Of a stretch of DNA of 64,000 bases, positions 55,668-64,000 are shown piece after piece. Under the pieces are notes generated by a model, which was given only the letters and a program-made list of their open reading frames with translations, ran no database searches and was not told the DNA's origin. Each line of letters opens with the position of its first letter. Position 1 is the first letter of the stretch. The position numbers and the translations under genes were made by a program. This DNA comes from Cycas panzhihuaensis (taxonomy: Eukaryota > Cycadophyta), in NCBI GenBank assembly GCA_023213395.1, contig CM041465.1:30201741-30265740 (forward strand), read 5' to 3'.

Positions 55668-57855
55668 TGTTTCGAACCACAGAATCTTTTACCATACATA
55701 GCAAGTAAATAAATATACATAGATAACAGATGCACGGTAGACAGGAATTTATATGGGAAAACCCTTTTGGGAAAAAACCCACCACAAAAGGATCCTTGGT
55801 GGATCACTTGATTATTTCATAATGAATCAATACAATAATTCTTAGATGTTGAATATAGAAGGCCTTAAGGCATTTATACTCTCCCAAGAGGTGTCACTCA
55901 ATTAGGGTTGTGACCCTCTGAATAAGTCACACCTTTTTGGCTTCACACCTTTTCACTTAATTAAACCACATTAATATTAACTAAGTGACTTAATAATTAA
56001 TTACTGTATTAACATCCCCCCTTAATGTGAATGTGGGGAGCCTGCCAACTGCAACAATTATATTATCACGAAGGCTGAGACTATCCTGCAGCTTATTTAT
56101 CCTTGTTGATACATCCCTCCTTAAGGGTAACACTGGTGAGTCCAAGTTTGATACACATATTCATGAATTAATCTTTAGTAAGAGGTTTGGTGAACACATC
56201 TGCACGCTAGAATTCACTCAGATAATAGTCAACCTACAGCTTCCCTGATTTGATCTGTTCATGAATGTAATGGTGCTAAATCTCAATGTGCTTCATATGT
56301 GCATGAAACTTTAGATTCTTTGATAGGTGAATGGTATTTTGGTTATCAACAAACATAACTGATCGTCTATTTGAAACTCCAAGAAACTCTAAGAGACCTT
56401 ACAACCATACAAATTCCTTCGCACCTACACTGAGTCCTTGATATTCTACCTTTGTAGAAGAGAGCGCCATTGCCTACTGCTTCTTCGACTGCCATGAAAC
56501 AAATCCATTGCCAACACCAAACATGCATCTAACAATGGACTTTCGATCATTGGAATCTCCTCCCCAATCAATATCCATGTAGCCATGCAATTGTATCTCT
56601 TCACCTCGATGGTATTCAAGACCAAGATTGATAGTCCCTTTCAAATATTTTAGAATTCACTTTGCTGCAACCAAATGAGGTTCTTGAGGATTCTGCATAT
56701 AGTGAGAAACTAACCCGATAACATATGTGATATCATGCTTAGTATAAGTTAAATAGATTAGACTCCCTACCAATTGGTGATACTTTATGCCATCTATAGA
56801 GGGCTTGGCCATATCCTTCTACAACTTTGCGCCTTTTACATATGGTGTTATAACTAGTTTACAATTTTACATTATAAATTTCTCTAGTAAGTTTTTCACA
56901 TACTACGACTGCGACAATATGATCCTGTCATCCATCTGCTTGACCTGAATGCCTAAGAAGTAGTGAAGTCTCCCAAGGTTTGTCATGTTAAATGAAACTC
57001 CTAGATTAGATTTGACTTTAGCATTAGCCTTGCCACAATTAATGCCAATGAATAAATCATCTACATACACCATGCAAGTTACTATTAAAGTCCTTCTTCT
57101 CTTCATATACAGATTCAGGTTGAGTTCAAAAATCTCAAAACCTTTTACTTTCAACTTCGTATGCATCTTTTCATACCAAGCATGATGTACTTATTTCAAG
57201 CCATAGATTAACTTCTTCAAATGGCACACAAGATGCTCTTGACCATCCTTAACGAATCCCAGAGGTTGCAACATATATATTTCCTCCTTTAGATCTCCAT
57301 TAAGAAATGTGGACTTTGCGTCCATTTGATGTAACTCCCAACCATAAACTGCTGCTAAGGAAATCAACAAATGGATCGTTGTCATTCTGGAGACTGGTGC
57401 AAATGTTTCCTCATAGTCAATGCCTTCTTTCTACTTGAATCCTTATGCAATAAGTCTAATCTTAAACTTGTACACCTCTCTATTAGAGCGAAACTTTATC
57501 TTGTAGACTAACTTGTATCCTATAAGATTCTTTGTCAGAGGTAGTGGAACTAAATCCCATGTGTCATTTTTTAATAGATAACTATACTCCTCCTCCATTA
57601 CAACTCTCCATCTTGGATCTCCTTTTGCTTTATCAAATAAATCAGGATCACTAGAGTCATTGGTGTCTACCAAGAGAGTTTGACTGGTATGCTGACTTCG
57701 TGTTCTATGATCATCAGTTAAGGTATGTATCGCCACACCAGAATCTTCTAGAGTCTTCCTTGCTCATAAAGGTATTAAAGGACCTGTTGCTGGAGGTACT
57801 TCAACTCATGGTGGCTCCTTACTATTACTCATCCCACGTTAAGTGAGCCACTGAT
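55668..57855 (-). mobile_element. COP-L: 3' half of a copia element
   Basis: On the minus strand: RT, RNase H, polypurine tract (TTAAGGGGGGA, 56025-56015) and 3' LTR (56014 to about 55668, TGTTAATACAG...TTCGAAACA). The LTR contains a TATA-like motif (reverse complement of CATTTATACTC near 55870). Gag, protease and integrase are missing: the sequence changes to COP-M LTR near 57856. COP-M may have inserted into COP-L, with the rest lying right of the window, or a deletion joined them. Confidence 0.82.
56150..57740 (-). pseudogene. COP-L reverse transcriptase and RNase H (broken)
   Basis: 57736-57443 encodes the RT N-terminus: W-R-V-V-M-E-E-E-Y, N-D-T-W-D-L-V-P-L-P and Y-K-I-K-F-R-S. 57385-57191 gives L-H-Q-M-D-A-K-S-T-F-L-N-G-D-L and L-K-K-L-I-Y-G-L-K. 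57166-56903 gives the catalytic Y-V-D-D (codons at 57068-57057) and L-G-R-L-H-Y-F-L-G-I-Q-V. RNase H follows in broken frame to about 56190, with W-G-G-D-like, S-K-K-Q-like and D-V-F-T-K-P-L-like blocks. Stops fall mostly between these segments. Confidence 0.9.
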
Positions 57856-58207
57856 TGTTTATGTCTCATCAACCATCAGTAAATGACCTTAAAATACCCT
57901 AAAAAGTGAAAAGAATGGATCTATCCTTTATCTCCATACACTAAACACAAGGGCAAACATGGGAGCAAGAGAGACTTAAGAGAAAGAAAGTAGCTCTCAC
58001 AAAATGGGGAGGTAAGAATGAGCCTCCTCCATTGAGCTTTTACTTTTATATTGAGAGAGGGAGCATTAGAGTTAGGTGAAATAAAATTATACATAATGCA
58101 CATGAAAGTGTATTTCACTTAAGTGATCTAATTTAAAGTTTACTTAAGACCCTTTTTAGAAATAATCAACTAATGTAATGACCTTGTGACATTAACCCTT
58201 TTCAACC
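57856..58207 (-). repeat. COP-M 3' LTR (ends inferred)
   Basis: Plus strand TGTTTATGTC...CCTTTTCAACC, giving TGTT...AACA-type termini with the last base changed. The polypurine tract (minus-strand TTAAGGGGGAGG, 58217-58206) abuts it. No partner LTR was found in the window, so the ends are tentative. Confidence 0.6.
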
Positions 58208-58640
58208 TCCCCCTTAACGGTAGAAGGCCATTTCATCCTATTTTATTCTATCCTATGAGGTCTTCATTTGAGTTTCTTACAAAGAAAATTACTATGACAC
58301 TTTTGTGGGAAACCCTCATGGGGAAGAAAACCCATAATTTTTTGAATCTACTAACTTGGCTCAGGCGGCTCTTTAAATAAAGCTAGATAGCCAATTAGTA
58401 CAATGAATTTTGTAGTTGAAATCTACTAAGTCTCCATATACCATTTGGTTATCCCCCATTCCCTTTTAGGTTTTCACAGGTTTTGATTTTCTAAAATGAT
58501 ACAACCCTTATCATTTCACATCCACAAGGGGTTTTCACGAATGGAATAGAGCAAAGACTTACTCTTGTCCTTTTGCGCCTACATGGGGTTTTCACGAATG
58601 AGACAGAGTATGATAGTCATATTATCATCTCCTTCAATTA
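58208..58640 (-). other. COP-M 3' untranslated stretch
   Basis: Non-coding between the RNase H end and the LTR. The motif GGGGTTTTCACGAATG occurs twice (58528-58543 and 58580-58595), and related G/T-rich blocks occur at 58310-58330. Confidence 0.6.
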
Positions 58641-60560
58641 GTCAAAGATGGAGGCCCTAAGGTCAAGTTACTTTCGAAACTATTCAAACTTCACCCTCTT
58701 CAGTGGTTTGGTGAAGATATCAACCACTTGATCTGTTGTGGGGCAGTACTCTAGTTGAATTATGCCATCATGAACTAGTTCTCTAATCCTGTGGACTTTC
58801 GTACTTATATGTTTGGTACAATCATGAAATACAGGATTTTTAGCCATCTGGATTATAGATTGATTATCTATATATAAGCTAGTAGAACGTGTTTAGGTGA
58901 CATTTAATGTATTCAACAATTTTCTAAGCCATGTCACCTCCTTGCTTGTCTTAGAAGTAGCAATATACTCAGCTTCAATAGTTGAGTCAGCAACTATCTT
59001 CTACCATTTGGATCTCCATGATATTGGTGCTATTCCAAGAAATGTTACGTACCCAAACATAGATCTTCTTGTGTCTGTATCTCTGGTAAAGTCTGAGTCT
59101 GTGTATGCATAAAGTTTAAATCCTACATTGGGTTCATACAATAGACCATATTTGCTAGTCATCTTTAGGTACCTCAACACTCATATTACAACTTGCCAAT
59201 CATTCTACTTACGATTTATCATGAATCTTACAAGAATGCCGATAGAGTGTGCAATTATGTTGGTAATATAGATGAGACTACCTATAATTCACCATCGACT
59301 GAGACTTTAATATTAGGCTCCATAGGTGTATCTAATGGTCAAGCACCTTGTAACTGAAACTTTATCAAAAGATCGTTGATATATTTTTCTTGGGAGAGAA
59401 AGATTTTGCCATTCTTTTGAGTTACTTCAATTTCCAAGTAATATTTCATTAACCCAAGGTCAGACAATTCAAAAGTTTTAGCAAGGTCCTTCTTCAGCTA
59501 GCTAATTACCTATTCACTATTCCATGTTATTAGTATGCCATTCACAAAGATTAAGAGGTAAGTGACTTTATCATTTTGGCGCTTGATGAATAATGTTGCA
59601 TCAATATCTTGATAGTTACAAACCTCATATCCAAGTTGCCTCATTCTTTTAGACAACTTGGTAAACCAAGCACGAGGGGCTTACTTTAGGCTGTACAAGG
59701 ACTTTTTGAGCATGCAAACCTTATGCTCATAATTGATAATATCGTATCCTTCTAGTTGAGCCATGTAAATTTCTTCTTTAAGGTCCCCATTGAGAAATGA
59801 TATCTTAATACCAAGTTGGTGGATTTTCTAACCCTGTTGAGTAGCCAAGGCTATAAGAGTTCTTATTATAGGCCACTTAGTTGTAGGAGCAAAGATTTCA
59901 GTGTAGTCGATGCCTTTCCTTTGTGTGAATCCTTTTTCTACCAATCTCACCTTATGTTTTTCTAGGGTACCATCTGATCTGTAATTGTTTTTGAACATCC
60001 ATTTATTTTAAACTATCTTTCTTCCAAGTGGTAGATCAACAAGCTCCCATGTACCATTCTTGATAAGAGATTGGTACTCTTCATTCATGGCATTTCTCCA
60101 AGATGCATGCTATACAATTTCTTGGTACGTTAGGGGCTCTTCATTAAGAGCAAGATGCAGTTCTGGTGGTTCAAGCTCAACAGAAAGTAATTCATGCATC
60201 CTTACTTTATGGACACTTCTAGTGCCAGTTCTAGCTACCTCATTTGGTTGCATATCCTTATGTAGTTGGTAGGCTTCACGAAAACCTCGAGTTGGGAATG
60301 AGGTTTTTATTTCCACAGCCTCTTGGTCTTCGTTTTGATCCTGAAAAGGATAATATGAAATGTTTGACACAGAGGAAGTTGACGATACTGGAGAAGATGG
60401 GCCAGCCACAAATGTTGGAGAAGTTGATCCTTCTGCTATGGCTTTACCTTTGTCAACTTGGTTATTCATAAATGATGGTGCTGGATGTGTACACATTAGC
60501 TGGGAGTCACAACTTGTATCCTTCGAGGCTTTATTGTTAGATTCTATGATTTTGAGCAAC
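58641..60560 (-). pseudogene. COP-M reverse transcriptase and RNase H, catalytic site changed
   Basis: The 149-codon frame 60559-60110 is the Ser/Pro-rich linker and the start of RT (L-T-Y-Q-E-I-V). Downstream are W-M-F-K-N-N-Y-R-S-D-G-like, K-G-F-T-Q-R-K-G-I-D-Y, N-G-D-L-K-E-E-I-Y and L-K-S-P-like blocks in broken frames. The place of the catalytic Y-V-D-D (59548-59537) reads F-V-N-G, so both aspartates are lost (Asp to Asn and Asp to Gly). RNase H blocks continue to about 58690 (T-K-P-L-K-R-V-K-F-like). Confidence 0.85.
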
Positions 60561-60599
60561 TATTGACTATCTCCACTCCTAAATTTTAGAATCTGGACA

Positions 60600-61500
60600 T
60601 CAAATTCAGTAGCATCATTAAATCAGTATGAAGGTGTCTTAGAGTCAAGTCTGAGTAATTGATCTTTAGTATTTACAAAGATAACATCTCTACTGATGAT
60701 GATTTTATGCTGCGAAGGTATAAAAACCTTGTACCCCTTTTTGTCCACAGGGTATCTAACAAATATACCTTTCATGGCTCTATCTTAGAGCTTGTTTTTA
60801 TGTTCCTCTAAAATATGAGCATAATAAGTAGAGCCAAAAATTTTGAAGTGGGAGATAGAGGGGATTTATCCATACTACATTTCATGTGGAGAGGGGCCGA
60901 GCTTAAAGGATCTAAGAGTGTTGATGCAATACACAGTAGTTCAGATAGCATTAGCTTAAAGATATATAAGGACATTCTTATATACTAGCATAACACAAGC
61001 CATGTTTATGATTATCTTGTTCATGCACTCAATAACTCCATTTTGTTAGGATATATCTGTAACAATGGTATGATGTTTGATTCCATGTTGACGTAGGTAT
61101 GATTTAAACTCATTGGATGTGTACTCATCACCATTGTCAGTCCTAAGTATTTTGATCTTGAATCTAGATTCATTTTCCACACGGGCCTTGAAAGCTTGAA
61201 ACATAGAAAAAGCTTCATCTTTCTTTGTAAGAAAAGCAACCCATACTTTCTTGGTAAAATCATCAATGAAAGTAATATAGTACCAATTCTATTTGAGAGA
61301 AGGGATGGGCATATGACCACATATATTTGAGTGTACAAGCTACAAAGGTTGGCTAGATTTCTACTGACTACAAGGAAAGGGTTGTCTTTGAGATTTGGTA
61401 ATAATATATGCTTCACATTTAAAGGGCTTGGATGAGAGCCTAGGTAAACCAGGAAGAGTGGCTTGTAACTCTCTTAAACAATCAATTTTCATATGGCCCA
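60600..61500 (-). pseudogene. COP-M integrase (broken)
   Basis: Minus strand: W-H-A-R-M-G-H-M-K near 61510-61480 and C-E-A-Y near 61410 (second Cys of C-x-x-C lost). Then F-I-D-D-F-T-K-K-V-W near 61260, L-R-T-D-N-G-D-E-Y-T-S near 61130, and G-I-K-H-H-T-I. The C-terminal part has S-T-Y-Y-A-H-I-L near 60820 and S-R-D-V-I-F near 60690. An alternative open frame on the same strand (61416-61021) is an out-of-frame shadow of this gene. Confidence 0.88.
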
Positions 61501-61990
61501 TACGTGCATGCCATAGGGCTGCTTGGGATAACTTTTGAGGAGTCAGGGTTGTGGTAAAAACATAGTCATCATCAACATAGTTGACTTTAGAGGATGGTGA
61601 GCCAGTTAGGTGAAAAAGCTTACCATCAAGAATTCTGGTCATAACCATAGCATTTGAAGGAGGGTGAACGACATAGAGAGTTTGATTGTTTGCAGTTACA
61701 CTCAGATCAAATTCATGAGAGACAAGGGTGGACAGGAAGAGCATATTCTGCTTCAGAGCAGGAATATATTAAACATCAACAAGTGTAAAATCTGGAAGGC
61801 CTGGGAGTTTCAAGCAAACAATTCGAAGTCCTTCAACTGGCTGAGATGATTTATCAGCCATGTGTATAACACCACAATCTTTAGAGTCAAAATCCTAAAA
61901 GAATTAGTGATGAGAAGTCATGTGTTGTGTTGCTGTAGTATCCATGATCCACGATGAAGTATTTAAGGTGGCACTATTTGCAACTCCAAG
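61361..61990 (-). pseudogene. COP-M protease and GAG-pre-integrase
   Basis: The protease motif near 61950 reads W-I-M-D-T-T-A-T-Q-H-M-T, with Thr for the Gly of D-T-G/D-S-G. After stops, the frame 61744-61361 stays open: M-L-F-L-S-T-L-V, L-D-G-K-L-F-H-L, A-A-L-W-H-A-R-M-G-H, ending F-K-C-E-A-Y. This is the usual stretch between protease and integrase. Confidence 0.85.
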
Positions 61991-62089
61991 TGGTGAAGAC
62001 AAAAGTGAATAAGCATAGCCACAATGAACCTCAATATACTTAGTGGATTTATCAACAACATTTGATGAAGTGGTCCCAATTCTTTGAAG

Positions 62090-63160
62090 GTGTGCGTGAA
62101 TAAATTATGTTCCACCAAACGCATCTTCAAAAGAAGTATTATCAACATTATGTGCACTTGGCGCTGTTGATAACTTGGTAGTTTGTTGGTCGCAATTCTA
62201 TAATTTTTAGTATAATGTCCTTTTCTATTATGCTTTTGGCATATAATTGTTTGATTTCTAGTCCCATAAGAAGTATTGGGCTAGTTTGATTGTCTATGAT
62301 TATTGGATATGGGTCCAGATTGATTATTTTGGCCTTGGCCTTGAGACTATTTTTATTGGAGTTGAGGATCATGTTGACCAAGAGGACGTTGTCCTTGTTG
62401 TCCACCTCTTCCTCTTTTATGCGAATTGTCACCTCTACAAGAGTATTGAACTTGATTTTTGGTATAACAAAGATCTTCTTCTACTTCAAAAGCAACATCA
62501 ACTAGATCTAATATAGTGGCAAAGTTGGTATCAAAGGTCTTATCAAATTCAATAAACTTATCAACAAGAGACTCAAAGTTTAGGGTCTTCAAAGTGCCAC
62601 TAGATTGAAGACTTCCCAATAGATTTTTGTAATTTGGGATATGGAGACATGACTGAATCAAGAAAGCTCATGTAATGCATTGAGTTTTAAAATCTTTATT
62701 AATGGCTTACTTGATTGGATGAAGGAGATTGATTGTCTCACTTGCGTATCCTTTTTACATTTTCAATTTGTTCATCTTCAACACTAAGTGAACAAATTCT
62801 AAGTTTGATCTAGTGTCAAAGTTCTTCTTAAGAACTTTAAAAACTTTCCATGTTTTATCATGTACAGCTTCATCAATGAGATTATGCAGGGAATAATAAG
62901 TGACAAGCAATATCCCTGGACAGATTTTATCATCATTAAGTTCCCATTGGTGTTTAGATGCAGCTTCAGTGGGAGCAGTTGGAGCACCTCCTCCAGAAGC
63001 AACTGAGGTAGCTGTAGCTGTAATAGATGGTGTAGGTTACAAGTTATCTCTCCACAAAACTTCATACTTCACAACATTTCTAACACCAATGAACCACATG
63101 TCCTAATTTTCTTTCCCTTTTAGAATGCAGTTCACATTTTGCTTAAACTGTGAAGACATG
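62090..63160 (-). pseudogene. COP-M gag (broken)
   Basis: ATG at 63160 starts S-S-Q-F-K-Q-N-V, then an Ala/Thr/Pro-rich stretch near 62990 and W-E-L. 62661-62353 encodes the capsid C-terminus with F-D-T-N-F-A-T-I-L-D-L-V and a Gly/Arg/Gln-rich tail. A degenerate zinc knuckle lies near 62240-62200 (C-Q-K-H-N-R-K-G-H-Y-T-K-N-Y), with two of the three Cys lost. Stops separate the segments. Confidence 0.78.
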
Positions 63161-63900
63161 GTATCTTTTGAGAAGGAAAGAAATGAATAAGGGACTATAA
63201 ACATGATGGCAATAAATGACCAATTACTATTTACAAATGGGAGATGTAATGAAGTAGTGTAGTAGAAGAAAGAAGAAGTGAGAATCGTTACTCAAAGATG
63301 AAGGGAGCAACTTAGAGAAAAGTCACCAACACTTGTGACAAATATTAACCTGATGTAGTAGGAATATAAGAAGCACTATGATAAAAATTAGCCACTAACA
63401 CTTGTGGTAAATATTAACCTGATGCAATAGAAATATGAGAAGTACTATGATTATGATTACACTATGGATCACATTTTACAAATAAGTAAGTGATCATTAT
63501 ACAAGATTATAGGCTAATGTAGAAGTTGACATCATTAGGTGTACACAACTTGAAACTTAAATGTAGGATGCGTAATCAACCTAATAACCTCTAATTTGTG
63601 TCCAACATATAGTTGAGGTTGTTGAAGGGATGCCTAGGATTCTAGTAGAATTAAGTTAGCCTTCATCCGCGATACCCGCAATTGTGCTTGGTGATGAAAT
63701 CCAAGTCACAATGGAGCCCAATAACTCCCAATCCTCACCCAGTTCACCAATAAGAAGCTATATACCTCCTCTAAAGAGTGGTACGTGCATACCTATGGCT
63801 ATGATGGATATTAGATTTGTTATATTTTAATCTTGTATTAAAGTTTCAGTTTTCCCCGTTGGTTATTAGGATGATCAATGATTGAGGCACAATGGTATGG
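63161..63900. other. Flank or leader of COP-M; 69-bp tandem duplication
   Basis: 63320-63388 and 63389-63457 are two related copies of a 69-bp unit sharing CACTTGTG and AATATTAACCTGATG. No LTR or primer site could be identified. Nothing else is recognised to 63900. Confidence 0.5.
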
Positions 63901-63919
63901 CTAACCAAATCTCACTAAT

Positions 63920-64000
63920 ATTCTCATTTAGTCCAGTCCGAATTTGAAACCCACACCTCCTTTATGGCACAACATTCTACCAACCAAGGTATCTCAACCT
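63920..64000 (-). repeat. tRNA-derived SINE candidate, runs off the right edge
   Basis: On the minus strand, CCTTGGTTGGTAG (63989-63977) resembles an A box, and GTTTCAAATTC (63950-63940) matches a B box (GGTTCAAATCC) at 9 of 11 bases. About 26 nt separate them. The 5' end is at or beyond the window edge. The body may extend left of 63920, but its limit is unknown. Confidence 0.45.

Larger units (their letters stand above)
57856..63160 (-). mobile_element. COP-M: copia element, 5' end not identified
   Basis: Minus-strand order gag (from ATG at 63160), degenerate zinc knuckle, protease, integrase, RT, RNase H, a ~430-bp 3' untranslated stretch with GGGGTTTTCAC-type repeats (58290-58640), polypurine tract and LTR. 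The 5' LTR and primer site were not recognised right of 63160; they may be deleted or beyond 64000. Confidence 0.85.

Noticed and set aside
61021-61416. 131-codon minus-strand frame as a separate gene
   Set aside because: The integrase blocks are in another frame of the same strand over this region, so this frame is a shadow.
62286-62516. Overlapping plus-strand frames of 71-76 codons
   Set aside because: Antisense shadows of COP-M gag.

Overview
The window looks like plant nuclear DNA, and it is almost entirely decayed transposable elements. I found no intact host protein gene, no rRNA gene, no functional tRNA and no CRISPR. The organism is inferred to be a seed plant with a large, repeat-filled genome. 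The reasons are copia and gypsy LTR elements primed by initiator Met-tRNA (binding sites close to TGGTATCAGAGC), a plant L1-type LINE with its own RNase H, AT-rich DNA, and nesting of old elements. A gymnosperm-like genome would fit, but the sequence does not prove it. Element names below (COP-A, LINE-D and so on) are mine.

Layout, left to right. 1-~6750: COP-A, a plus-strand Ty1/copia element whose 5' LTR lies off the window, followed to 7892 by the 5' end of a minus-strand copia (COP-B: LTR, primer site, start of gag). 7893-12777: the only stretch not dominated by recognisable retrotransposons. It includes a CpG-richer low-copy-looking segment (about 10.4-12.0 kb) and a tRNA-derived SINE candidate.

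12778-39226: one nested stack. A small non-autonomous LTR element on the minus strand (NA-C) was split by a full-length plus-strand LINE (LINE-D). LINE-D was later hit by three LTR retrotransposons: COP-E (14261-19421, minus) in ORF1, GYP-F (23161-29508, minus) and GYP-G (29953-36591, plus) in ORF2. Removing the three insertions leaves a LINE of about 6.7 kb ending in poly(A), with an approximately 13-bp target-site duplication about 24.9 kb apart. The reading frame resumes across the GYP-F and GYP-G junctions.

39227-41220: three tandem copies of a ~315-bp unit, then a perfect inverted repeat with 86-bp arms and a 29-bp spacer. 41221-49651: a copia-type LTR with its primer site (LTR-H), interrupted by a 5'-truncated LINE with a 19-bp target duplication, and followed just after the primer site by COP-J (41984-48582, minus). 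49652-55270: NA-K, a complete non-autonomous copia-like element with 330-bp LTRs, a perfect ATAGG duplication, a 4.2-kb leader, the head of gag and no pol. Its leader is related to that of COP-A. 55668-~63160: two more minus-strand copia remnants, COP-L (RT and RNase H) and COP-M (gag to RNase H). A second tRNA-derived SINE candidate runs off the right edge.

All coding regions are broken by stops and frameshifts, and several have lost catalytic residues. Differences between paired LTRs are mostly transitions, which fits decay of methylated cytosines. Any activity would have to come from elements elsewhere in the genome.
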